Source: Methanomicrobiales archaeon HGW-Methanomicrobiales-2 (lineage in GTDB: Archaea; Halobacteriota; Methanomicrobia; Methanomicrobiales; Methanoculleaceae). From it: a stretch of 50,088 nt of DNA. Positions 1 through 6,815 of the stretch are shown piece after piece; within the stretch, counting starts at the first letter, position 1; every line of letters begins with the position of its first letter. Both the position numbers and the translations under genes were made by a program. The stretch is taken from NCBI GenBank assembly GCA_002839645.1, contig PGYL01000011.1, positions 1 to 50,088 of the forward strand. The letters are read 5' to 3'. Below the pieces are notes generated by a model, which was not told the DNA's origin, did no database searches, and worked only from the letters and a program-made list of their open reading frames with translations.

Positions 1-1
1 G

Positions 2-1561
2 GCCGGCACCGTTCTCCTCTTCGACGACGTCTCGCTCTCCGAGGACCTCCAGGAAGTCCTCAAATCCGCGACCGCGAACTTCCGCGAGCCGATCGAGCAC
101 AGGACCCTCACGACCGAGAGGAAGCTCCGGGTCTGCACCATCCCGGAGCGGTGCGTCTGGTGGCTCGCGAAGGTCGAGGATATCGGCGACGACCAGGTGA
201 TGAACCGGATGCTCACAGCCTGGATCGACGATACCGTCGAGCAGGACAAAAGGGTCTTTGAGTACATGAAGGAGGCCGAGGCGGCCGGCCGGAATACGGC
301 GAAGGACGACGTCCTCACCTGCCGGGCGATCTGGGAAGCTGTCAAGGCCGAAGTCCTCCCCGTCCGGATCCCGTTTGCCCGGCGGATCCAGTCCTCCACA
401 ACCCAGAACCGCAGGAACCCCGGCATGCTCTTTGACCTGATCAAGTGCCGGGCCCGGCTCTTCTCCCTCCAGCGGGACCGTGGGGAGGACGGGGCGGTGA
501 TCGCCCGACCGGAGGACTTCACGGCGGCGGCCAGACTCTACGCCGCCCTCTCCGGGACGGCCGGGGGCCAGGAGACGAAGCTGACGAAGAACGAGGCGGC
601 GGCGCTTGCGACGGTCGCCGGGATGGGAGTCGAGGTCTTCACCATCCGGCAGCTCCAGAGCGCTCTCGGTCTCTCCTACTACCAGACCCGGCGGCTCCTT
701 AACGGGTATGTCAGCCGGGGGACACCCTACTCCGGCCTCCTGGAGAAGTGCCCGGCGATCAGCCTCTACGATGCCACCGTGACGGAGAGCGATGGCGGTG
801 GGGTCACGGTTCGCCGCCGGGAGCAGTACTTCACGTTCGATATCGAGGTCTACCGGGCCTGGGGCGGGGGCGCCTCCGTCTGGCTGGACGACGACCCCGA
901 TGATGGCAGCAGTGCAGCAGATGTGCAGCATAGGTACAGCAACTGCTGCCAACAAGAGATCGGCCGGAGCGAGGAAGATTCCGGAAAAGACGTTCAGGAT
1001 CCTGATATAGATCGATCTATGTACGTACCTGTACAGCAGAATGAGAGAACGGAGAGCACGGTCGATAGAGTTCCGGATGATGACCGGGGTGCCTGTGTTT
1101 TCCGCACTGCTGTACATGAACCGAGGGATACCCTGCATCGGGGCGAAAAAACAGATCCGGGTCCGAATATGGCTGCACTCATTGGCAGCACCTGCTGTAC
1201 CTATGCTGCCAACGCTGCCAACATCAACCCCGCCGACTACATCCCCCTCCCGGTGGAGAAGGACGAACCCGGGCCCGCGTCTGCAACCGGCAGGCCGACG
1301 TCGTCGTTGAAACGGGGCGGCGGGGGGAAGTATCTCTGCTACGACTGTTTGAAGAAGGGAAAGCGACCCGGAAAGGTGCAGCCGCTCCCGGGGGTCCTCG
1401 ACCACCGGACGTTTACCCGGACGAAGGTCGAGATCGGCCGGTGCGACGTCTGCGGGGAGAAGAAGGCGGTCTACCGCTCGCGGGAGACGCAGGCGAAGGT
1501 CTGCGAAGGCTGCTACGCCCGGCTGGTCCGGGAGTGGAACGGGCGGGTGGGGGTGAGGTGA
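2..1561 (+). CDS. C-terminal part of a P-loop/zinc-ribbon DNA-processing protein (5' end outside window)
   Basis: The reading frame is open from base 2, so the gene starts upstream; 519 residues are visible. The first visible residues, VLLFDDVSLSEDL, look like a Walker B strand of a helicase or primase-type ATPase, and the following EHRTLTTERKLRV and CTIPERCVWWL fit a AAA-like core. A winged-helix-like stretch (ALGLSYYQTRRLLNGYVSRG) lies near residues 215-240. After it comes a low-complexity linker (about 1000-1300) with lower GC than its flanks. The C-terminus holds a treble-cleft or zinc-ribbon pattern, CYDCLKKGK followed by CDVCGEKKAVYRS and CEGCYARL. This is the layout of archaeal mobile-element replication proteins, but I cannot name the family. 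Coding is supported by an unbroken frame with strong third-position GC bias. Confidence 0.7.
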   Translation, partial: AGTVLLFDDVSLSEDLQEVLKSATANFREPIEHRTLTTERKLRVCTIPERCVWWLAKVEDIGDDQVMNRMLTAWIDDTVEQDKRVFEYMKEAEAAGRNTAKDDVLTCRAIWEAVKAEVLPVRIPFARRIQSSTTQNRRNPGMLFDLIKCRARLFSLQRDRGEDGAVIARPEDFTAAARLYAALSGTAGGQETKLTKNEAAALATVAGMGVEVFTIRQLQSALGLSYYQTRRLLNGYVSRGTPYSGLLEKCPAISLYDATVTESDGGGVTVRRREQYFTFDIEVYRAWGGGASVWLDDDPDDGSSAADVQHRYSNCCQQEIGRSEEDSGKDVQDPDIDRSMYVPVQQNERTESTVDRVPDDDRGACVFRTAVHEPRDTLHRGEKTDPGPNMAALIGSTCCTYAANAANINPADYIPLPVEKDEPGPASATGRPTSSLKRGGGGKYLCYDCLKKGKRPGKVQPLPGVLDHRTFTRTKVEIGRCDVCGEKKAVYRSRETQAKVCEGCYARLVREWNGRVGVR

Positions 1562-1597
1562 ACGATTGGCGGGCGTGTAGTTCGAGGGTCAACTCAC

Positions 1598-1690
1598 TCA
1601 TCGAGTCCTGCCCTCCGTGAGGGCGGCCACGATCTCCTGTTCCCGGATCTGCTGGAGGAGCCCGGGAAGAATTCTCGTGCGATCGAGCAT
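1598..1690 (-). CDS. Possible 30-aa small ORF downstream of the TIR/NDT-like gene
   Basis: An ATG at 1690 opens a 30-residue frame beginning MLDRTRILPGLLQQIREQEI and ending at TGA 1598-1600. It is in the same frame as the upstream gene that stops at 1721, so it may instead be the former C-terminus of that gene behind a new stop codon. The amphipathic leucine-rich composition looks protein-like. No function can be assigned. Confidence 0.25.
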   Translation of the reverse strand: MLDRTRILPGLLQQIREQEIVAALTEGRTR

Positions 1691-1720
1691 ATACCGGAGG
1701 TCTGAAGGCTGGTTTCTCGC

Positions 1721-2446
1721 TCACGGCGAGAGAGAATAGTCCAGCAGGCAATCGTAGCAGAACTGCGTCGCGTGCAGAATTGCTTCGTCCCGGTCCATGA
1801 AATCGTGCCACCGCCACTCCTTCTCGGTGAACGGCCGTATGCCGCGTCGCATACCTCCGATGTTCCTGGCATCGTAGCCCGCCTCGCAGAGGATGAGGGC
1901 GTAGCAGCCCTCTTGCGGGGAGGCAACGCTCAGGCCGTAGAGGATCCCGATCTCCAGGGTAGCCGAATCATTGATGCCGTATTCGTCCTCCTCCTCCCGG
2001 AAAAAGTGGATGATGCGTACCCTGCTCTCCTCGATCAGGGCTTTCGCCAGCCGGAAGTCGTATGCACGGCTATCCTCTCCCGGGAGTCGCGGATGAGAAG
2101 TCTTAAGGTCGTATGACACCCGGGCGTTAAACCCCTCACGTTCACGGAGATGCCGTTTCAAGGCTTCCAGATGGGTTCTCCCGAACGAGCCAGTTCGATG
2201 GGAAGCTCGCTCTTGAGCCTTTCCGGGTAATCGAGGTTCCTGTTGAGCCCGGAGAGGAAATTCATCGGTGAAAGGTACGAACCTGTACGGATAAACCCTG
2301 ATGATAACGAATTTGTTGCCCAAACGTGCAAAACTATGTCTTGAAGTAACAAAAATAGAACTCCATTGGATCAGGGTGTGGAGCATGAACGAGACAATCC
2401 TTGAGCGGAAATTATCCGAAGTCCCTTCCGTCATCATCAACGCCAC
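1721..2446 (-). CDS. TIR/nucleoside deoxyribosyltransferase-like protein, start uncertain
   Basis: The last ~150 residues have a convincing fold pattern: FGRTHLEALKRHLRE, then SRAYDFRLAKALIEESRVRIIHFF, then a conserved-looking GINDSATLEIGILYGLS, and a final CYALILCEA strand. The alternating strand/helix order and the S/E-x-x-E-I-G element resemble the nucleoside 2-deoxyribosyltransferase/TIR-like superfamily, whose members hydrolyse nucleotides or NAD. This is an inference from pattern only. The N-terminal 80 residues of the longest frame are unlikely, because they run antisense through the start of the wHTH gene at 2385. Another frame there (MNFLSGLNRNLDYPERL, ending near 2158) also looks codon-like, so the start may be a non-ATG codon near 2200 or the gene may be frameshifted. 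Confidence 0.5.
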   Translation of the reverse strand: MALMMTEGTSDNFRSRIVSFMLHTLIQWSSIFVTSRHSFARLGNKFVIIRVYPYRFVPFTDEFPLRAQQEPRLPGKAQERASHRTGSFGRTHLEALKRHLREREGFNARVSYDLKTSHPRLPGEDSRAYDFRLAKALIEESRVRIIHFFREEEDEYGINDSATLEIGILYGLSVASPQEGCYALILCEAGYDARNIGGMRRGIRPFTEKEWRWHDFMDRDEAILHATQFCYDCLLDYSLSP

Positions 2447-2849
2447 GGCCCCCCTGGGAAATAAGAAGGCATGGGCGATCTACATCGCGTTGTTGCAGAG
2501 AGACGAAGGGCTCCGGTTCAACCAGATCCGCGAACTCTTTGAGGCAGAGCCCCCGGAGATATCGAGGGCCTTAAAAGCGCTTTCAAATGCGGGCCTCATC
2601 GCCAGGCAGGCCCGTACCCTCGACAATGTCGGCAATATCGAAGCATCGTTCTATGTGCCGACCACCCTCGGGAAGTCCCTGATCGCGGCTCTCTACCGGG
2701 GGCTCCTGCCGTCGCGGGAGGACGAGCCGGAGAAGGGAATGCATGGAGAACCGTCCGGACCGGTACGAGCACACACCCAGGAGAGCCCGTTTTCCACGGG
2801 CAGGATTACTATCTCAACACCGGGGGAGGCAGAGGTGCATGTCCGCTGA
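2385..2849 (+). CDS. Winged-helix (ArsR/MarR-like) transcriptional regulator
   Basis: A 154-aa protein. Residues about 20-95 form a helix-turn-helix: KAWAIYIALLQRDEGLRFNQIRELFEAEPPEISRALKALSNAGLI, then a wing (ARTLDNVGNIEASFYVPTTLGKSLI). The C-terminal 50 residues are polar and probably disordered. ATG 2385 was chosen because GGTG lies 6 bases upstream; the frame is open to 2301, but that part reads poorly. It overlaps the following DUF3467-like gene by 11 bases, so the two are probably translationally coupled. A second, unrelated-in-sequence wHTH gene is paired with a similar partner at 24082-24582. I infer a DNA-binding regulator whose ligand or partner is the downstream protein. Confidence 0.75.
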   Translation: MNETILERKLSEVPSVIINATAPLGNKKAWAIYIALLQRDEGLRFNQIRELFEAEPPEISRALKALSNAGLIARQARTLDNVGNIEASFYVPTTLGKSLIAALYRGLLPSREDEPEKGMHGEPSGPVRAHTQESPFSTGRITISTPGEAEVHVR

Positions 2850-3144
2850 TGAGAAGAGAGGAAAACCGGCAATCGAGGTGTCACGGGAGCCTGCGTGCGG
2901 CGTGACCCACGTGGGCGGAGTCTACGGAACCATAACCCCCTTCCTTGGACAGGTGGCATTCTACTATGATGTGCCTGAGATCGGCGCCGGTGAGGACGGA
3001 GAGATGGGCGTCGAATCGATACAACGCAGAATCGTATTCGATGCGAGAATGTCACCCGAAACCTTCCGAACAATCGCCTTCTGGATGATGGATCAGGTGG
3101 AGCACTACGACCGGCAGGTGCAGGAGAAGGGCGGGGTACAGTAA
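2839..3144 (+). CDS. DUF3467-like small protein, partner of the wHTH regulator
   Basis: A 101-aa protein starting at ATG 2839 behind GGGGGAGG and GAGGTG. The layout is a polar N-terminus, a beta-rich stretch (THVGGVYGTITPFLGQVAFYYDVPEI), then RIVFDARMSPETFRTIAFWMMDQVEHYDRQV. That last element, a strand followed by 'MSP-x-x-x-x-x-L' and a long helix, matches DUF3467-type proteins, whose biochemical role is unknown. The start lies inside the upstream regulator gene. The paralogous arrangement at 23699-24079 supports reading the two as a regulator-partner module. I could not confirm the family by search. Confidence 0.6.
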   Translation: MSADEKRGKPAIEVSREPACGVTHVGGVYGTITPFLGQVAFYYDVPEIGAGEDGEMGVESIQRRIVFDARMSPETFRTIAFWMMDQVEHYDRQVQEKGGVQ

Positions 3145-3465
3145 CTCTTTTTCCCGGCCACTCCCTGCCGATCTGATGCCGTCTTCGATCCTGTCCGCCC
3201 CCATAAGTGAGCATGAGCCGCTTCAAAAGACTGATCCGGGGTGAGCGTCCCCTCACCCCCCGCCGAGCACCTTCACCAGCACCGCCGGCCCCGGCGCTGA
3301 TCGTTGAGATCCTCTTCTCCTCGCCTACCTTCTCCGCCCGAGAGCCGCTCCAGCGCCCGGATCCGGCTCTCAAACTCCTCGTCCTGCGCCTCCATTCTCT
3401 GCAGCGACCGGCAACCCGGGGAAAAGCGTTATCCTGATCGGCGGGTAACAGAAGTATGGTGCGGC
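3145..3465. other. Intergenic region with repeat copy 1 and a coiled-coil-coding relic
   Basis: No intact gene is visible. The left part holds the first copy of a 46-bp direct repeat (3204-3249). To its right, the minus strand between about 3250 and 3430 reads RSLQRMEAQDEEFESRIRAL, a charged heptad-like coiled coil with no start codon, followed by a C-rich tract. It looks like the tail of a lost gene. Confidence 0.35.
3204..3249 (+). repeat. 46-bp direct repeat, copy 1
   Basis: Begins TAAGTGAGCATGAGCCGC and ends GGGGTGAGCGTC. It is identical at 45 of 46 positions to 4212-4257 (C/A difference in GATCCGG versus GATACGG). The two copies flank the intact MNT-HEPN gene pair in the same orientation. 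Confidence 0.9.
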
Positions 3466-3768
3466 ATGCTTACGGCTGATAGCATCCTCGGGGCGCTGGC
3501 GGAACACCGGGAGCGGATCAGGAGCCTTGGCGTCCGGCGGATCGGGGTCTTTGGGTCGTTTGTCCGGGGTGAAGAGCGCGAAGAGAGCGATATCGATATC
3601 CTCATCGAGTTTGAGGAAGGGGGGCGTTCCTTTGACACGTACATGGACCTCAAGTTCTTCCTCGAAGATCTCTTCAGGAGGAAAGTCGACCTCGTCGACC
3701 GCGATGCCATAAAGCCGGCTCTGAGATCACACATCCTCCGGAGTGTTCGGTATGCCCCGGGAATATAA
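3466..3768 (+). CDS. mntA: MNT-type nucleotidyltransferase antitoxin
   Basis: A 100-aa minimal nucleotidyltransferase. The signature GSFVRGEEREESDIDILIEF is present at about residues 27-46: GS, then D-x-D with both metal-binding aspartates intact. A third acidic position lies in KVDLVDRD. Family knowledge: MNT antitoxins AMPylate a partner HEPN RNase and so neutralise it. ATG 3466 is preceded by GGTG with a 4-base gap. The gene overlaps the downstream HEPN gene by 17 bases, the usual toxin-antitoxin coupling. The length is typical for the family. Confidence 0.88.
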   Translation: MLTADSILGALAEHRERIRSLGVRRIGVFGSFVRGEEREESDIDILIEFEEGGRSFDTYMDLKFFLEDLFRRKVDLVDRDAIKPALRSHILRSVRYAPGI

Positions 3769-4096
3769 TATTTATCTCCGCGACATCCTCGAGGCTATCG
3801 GGAGAATTGACCGGTATACCCGGGGAATGGGTTATGAAGAATTCCTGCAGAACGAACTGGTGCAGGACGGAGTGATCCGGAACCTCATGGTCATCGGCGA
3901 GGCCACGAAGCTCATCCCCGAGCCGCTCAAATGCGAACATGCCGATATCTCCTGGAGAAAGATCGCAGGGATGCGGGACATCCTCATTCACGCATACTTC
4001 GGGATCCATAGCGAGATCGTGTGGGACGTCGTCCGGAACAAACTCCCGGAGCTGCAGGTTGCCGTCAGAGAGATGCTCGACGCTGACTCTGTCTAA
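3752..4096 (+). CDS. hepT: HEPN RNase toxin (DUF86 / HepT-like)
   Basis: A 114-aa all-alpha protein: YLRDILEAIGRIDRYTRGMGYEEFLQNELVQDGVIRNLMVIGEA, then WRKIAGMRDILIHAYFG. RDILIH is the R-x4-H catalytic motif of HEPN ribonucleases and is intact; tyrosine follows shortly (HAYFG), as is usual in HepT. Family knowledge: these proteins cleave RNA and are kept inactive by the cognate MNT enzyme. ATG 3752 lies inside the mntA gene; an in-frame GTG at 3743 is an alternative start. The whole pair is bracketed by the 46-bp repeats. Confidence 0.88.
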   Translation: MPREYNIYLRDILEAIGRIDRYTRGMGYEEFLQNELVQDGVIRNLMVIGEATKLIPEPLKCEHADISWRKIAGMRDILIHAYFGIHSEIVWDVVRNKLPELQVAVREMLDADSV

Positions 4097-4211
4097 TTGA
4101 CCCCTCCCGCCGGGGTTCTCGTTTTGAGGCGACCGTAGCAGGCTATCCCCCGGTTTGCCGGGTGCATGCTGACAATTATCGTCGACCCTCCGGGCGATCC
4201 GACCCCATCCG

Positions 4212-4257
4212 TAAGTGAGCATGAGCCGCTTCAAAAGACTGATACGGGGTGAGCGTC
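4212..4257 (+). repeat. 46-bp direct repeat, copy 2
   Basis: Same unit as 3204-3249 with one substitution. It sits immediately upstream of the second MNT gene, so each MNT gene has one copy in front of it (217 and 34 bases before the respective start codons). It could be a regulatory leader or the scar of a duplication or insertion. Confidence 0.9.
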
Positions 4258-4290
4258 ATACTACCCAGCATACAGATACGGTCGGGCGCA

Positions 4291-4620
4291 ATGGCAGGAC
4301 GCACATTAACCAGGACAGCACGGGAGACCATCGTCGCGATACTCACCCAAAACGATGCCGAATGGATCGCGATCTTCGGCTCCTATGCACGGGGAAATGC
4401 CGGCCCGGCAAGCGATATCGATATCCTGGTCCGGTTCGCCCGCAAAAAAAGCCTCTTTTCGCTTGTCCGTATCGAGGACGAACTCGCCCGGGCTCTCCGC
4501 ATGAAGGTGGACCTCGTCACCGAGAACGCCGTGAGCCCTTACCTTGCCGATGCAATATACCGTGATGCCGTGGTGATCTATGACGCCGGAGGACCTCGCA
4601 TATCTTCACCACATCCTTGA
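4291..4620 (+). CDS. Second MNT-type nucleotidyltransferase antitoxin
   Basis: A 109-aa protein with the motif FGSYARGNAGPASDIDILVRF, i.e. GS plus D-x-D, and KVDLVTENAV. Metal-binding residues are complete, so it is probably active. ATG 4291 gives a normal family length; an upstream in-frame start at 4249 lies inside the repeat. Sequence identity to the first MNT protein is low, so this is not a recent duplicate. Its expected HEPN partner is reduced to a short stub that overlaps its 3' end, leaving it an orphan antitoxin unless it acts on the neighbouring HepT. Confidence 0.85.
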   Translation: MAGRTLTRTARETIVAILTQNDAEWIAIFGSYARGNAGPASDIDILVRFARKKSLFSLVRIEDELARALRMKVDLVTENAVSPYLADAIYRDAVVIYDAGGPRISSPHP

Positions 4621-4681
4621 TGCACCGCGACGCCCGGGATTGACCGGACATTACCCCGGGAGCGGATATTCGGGGTCATAG
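4580..4681 (+). pseudogene. Truncated HEPN (DUF86) partner stub
   Basis: ATG 4580 lies inside the MNT gene at the place where a HEPN gene normally starts. It encodes MTPEDLAYLHHILDA, the expected first helix of a DUF86 protein, then reads into unrelated residues (PRRPGLTGHY) and stops at 4681. No R-x4-H motif exists. I read it as the remnant of a deleted HEPN toxin gene. Confidence 0.5.
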
Positions 4682-4733
4682 CCCTCCGGAAGATGAGACT
4701 CTTCGCTGAACCTTGTGCCGCTCTTACAACCCC

Positions 4734-5603
4734 TCACATCCGCGGACCGGGAACCAGCCCGCTCACGCAGGCGATGTGCTCCCCGGCCTGCGTGATCCGG
4801 ATCGAGAAGTTCCGGCCCCGCCACTGCCGCTCCACGTAGCCCTGCTCTTCGAGCTCCCTGAGGTAGCCGCGGTTGGTCCGGTTCAGGAGCGCCCTCTTCT
4901 TCCCGGCCCGCAGGTAGCCGTCCCGCTCGGCCGTGTGCAGCTTCTCATAGCCGTGAACGTTGGCACCGTGGAAGAACCCGATGATCTCCTCGCTTGTCAT
5001 CCCGTCGGTGCCGGCCTCCTTCCGCCGGAAGAGCTCGACGAGGAGCCCGACGTTCTCAGGCCTCGGCATCATGATCCGGAACTGCTGGAAGACTTCCGTC
5101 CTGACGTTCTCGACGATCGAGAGGCCGTGCTCGCACTCCTCCCCGTCCCCCGTCGCGTAACGGTCGGCGCTGACATAGTAGAGCGGTGCCTCATGCACCA
5201 TTGCCGCGAGCGTCACTGCGACCGAGGTCTTGCGCCCGCAGGAGGACATGTTGACGTAAACATCGTTCCCCGCCTCTTTCTCGGTGCGGATGAGGCAGGA
5301 GACGACTTTGAGGACGTCCAGGATATCGAACATCGCGACCGGGACGAAGGTCACGGCGATCCCGAGGTCCTGCAACCGCTCCGTCACCCGGCCGACGAAG
5401 TAGTGCTGTTTTTTGACCATCCCGGGATCGAGGTCGGCGTCCGGCGGGACGGCGAGGATGTAGGCCCGGTCGGCCTTGTTCTTCGTGAAGGGCGCCACGG
5501 CCCGGTCGATCTCGTGGCCGAGGGGGATGATGTGGACAACGTCCCGCAGGCCGCCCGTGAGTGCCTGGTTGTTCTCTTGAGTCACAATATTCACTAAATA
5601 CAC
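4734..5603 (-). CDS. HFX_2341-type transcriptional regulator (CARF-like domain + wHTH)
   Basis: 289 residues. The N-terminal half opens with DVVHIIPLGHEIDRAVAPF and continues DRAYILAVPPD, then VYVNMSSCGRKTSVAVTLAAM. This is a Rossmann-like CARF-type ligand-binding domain with the S-C-G-R-K/T loop seen in DUF6293/HFX_2341 proteins. The C-terminal third is a winged helix (GMTSEEIIGFF and RGYLRELEEQGYVERQWRGRNFSIRITQAG). Family knowledge: CARF domains bind cyclic oligonucleotides or nucleotide-like ligands. Starts are GTG at 5603, 5594 or 5585; the last gives the most family-like N-terminus. It is divergent from the operon at 5665 across about 60 bases and is a plausible regulator of it. Confidence 0.75.
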   Translation of the reverse strand: MYLVNIVTQENNQALTGGLRDVVHIIPLGHEIDRAVAPFTKNKADRAYILAVPPDADLDPGMVKKQHYFVGRVTERLQDLGIAVTFVPVAMFDILDVLKVVSCLIRTEKEAGNDVYVNMSSCGRKTSVAVTLAAMVHEAPLYYVSADRYATGDGEECEHGLSIVENVRTEVFQQFRIMMPRPENVGLLVELFRRKEAGTDGMTSEEIIGFFHGANVHGYEKLHTAERDGYLRAGKKRALLNRTNRGYLRELEEQGYVERQWRGRNFSIRITQAGEHIACVSGLVPGPRM

Positions 5604-5664
5604 GTGAAGTTGTTAATGGTTTGGTCCCGGTATACACTCTACTGTCGATAGGAGGTATCAGAAC

Positions 5665-6042
5665 ATGAGAACCAATCTTCAGGGGCTTGCCGGGCGGCGG
5701 GTGGGGCTGACCGCCGTCTTCTGGCAGTATGGAACCTACAGGGGCAACGGATGCTGCGGAAAGTCCATCCTGCTCAGGCACGTCCGCGATCTCTCCGGCC
5801 GGCTGCTTGCCGACCATATCTGGATCAACTACACCGCCGGGTTCGACGCGGCCGGGGAGTTCTGCCGCGGCGATATCGTCCGGTTCGTGGCCACGGTCGA
5901 TGAATATGTCAAAGGCTACCTGGGAGAGAAGATCGACGACCGGCTGTTGCGGCCGCCGGCGGTCGACTACTGCCTGAAATTTCCCCGCAGGGTAGAGAAG
6001 ATCGGCAGGGTCGAGCAGGGCGCATCCCCGGGGTTGAGGTGA
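5665..6042 (+). CDS. OB-fold-like small protein, first gene of the nuclease/helicase cluster
   Basis: 125 residues with a strong ribosome site (AGGAGGT at 5650-5656). The body reads GRRVGLTAVFWQYGTYRG, SILLRHVRD, ADHIWINYTAGF and RGDIVRFVATVDEYVKGYLG. Successive short beta strands with a conserved-looking 'DHxW' and 'GDIVxFxAxVxxYxKGY' resemble an OB-like barrel of the nucleic-acid-binding type. I infer a single-strand or structure-binding accessory protein but know no named family. It is followed within 5 bases by the next gene. Confidence 0.6.
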   Translation: MRTNLQGLAGRRVGLTAVFWQYGTYRGNGCCGKSILLRHVRDLSGRLLADHIWINYTAGFDAAGEFCRGDIVRFVATVDEYVKGYLGEKIDDRLLRPPAVDYCLKFPRRVEKIGRVEQGASPGLR

Positions 6043-6047
6043 GGCAG

Positions 6048-6815
6048 ATGGAGAAGCACCAGCGAGAACAGGTCGACCGGCTGCCTGGCGACCTCGACTT
6101 CCCGGCCCTCTACCGGGGGTACGCGTGGAAGAACGACACCTGGGCAAAGGGGTTCCCCGATATCCTCCGGCTTGAGCAGGAGGTGACGGCCGCCGCCAGA
6201 GGCCAGGTATTAGGGCTCGACCACGTGCAGAAGGTCGCCCGCTGGGGCGGTATCCCGGACCGGGATCGGATCCACTGCGCCGACCGGCTCTCCGTCACCC
6301 TTTATGTCGGTGACGCCCCGGCATACTGGCTGGTGCGCGAACCCGAGAACACCATCCGGGTTGTCGAGCGGCAGATCCGGGGGTTCGGGCCGACATATAC
6401 GAGCAAACTGCTCCGGTTCGCCGTCCCGCAGGTCTTCGGGGCGATCGACACGCGGCTGGTGCGTGTCTTCGGCTGCGGTGACCCGGAGAAGCAGCGGTAT
6501 CCCCTGCTCGACCTGACTGCCTCACCGTTCGGTGGTCGGTGGGCGATCCTCGCCGCGCAGCCGGCATGGCCCGGGGAGTACGGGACCTGGACCGAAACCC
6601 TGCAGGCGATTGCCTGCCGGCTCAACCGTGAGGAGGTCTGCTGCCCGCACCCGGCGGGGTTCGTGCGTGCGGGTCTCCGGAGCCACGGCATCTGGGTCGC
6701 GGCGGACGTGGAGATGGCGCTCTTCTCCTACGCCTCAGCGGTTGTGCGGGGGCCGTGCAAAAGCGAAACCCGGATGAGGGAGCAGCGGGAAGACTCAGTC
6801 ACGGGAGTGGTCTGA
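6048..6815 (+). CDS. Helix-hairpin-helix-like protein of unknown function
   Basis: 255 residues; ATG 6048 has GAGGTGA 5 bases upstream. The central part, RQIRGFGPTYTSKLLRFAVP followed by FGAIDTRLVRVFGCG, resembles the HhH/glycosylase-like pattern in which GFGP-x-x-x-S-K-L-L contacts DNA and D-T-R aligns with the catalytic-loop region. No typical glycosylase lysine is obvious. The flanking residues (WAILAAQPAWPGEYGTWTETLQAIA) are helical. The stop overlaps the start of the next gene (TGATG), so the gene is co-translated with it. The role is unknown; context points to DNA binding. Confidence 0.5.
   Translation: MEKHQREQVDRLPGDLDFPALYRGYAWKNDTWAKGFPDILRLEQEVTAAARGQVLGLDHVQKVARWGGIPDRDRIHCADRLSVTLYVGDAPAYWLVREPENTIRVVERQIRGFGPTYTSKLLRFAVPQVFGAIDTRLVRVFGCGDPEKQRYPLLDLTASPFGGRWAILAAQPAWPGEYGTWTETLQAIACRLNREEVCCPHPAGFVRAGLRSHGIWVAADVEMALFSYASAVVRGPCKSETRMREQREDSVTGVV

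Noticed and set aside
4713-5597. 294-residue plus-strand frame
   Set aside because: Antisense shadow of the HFX_2341-type regulator.
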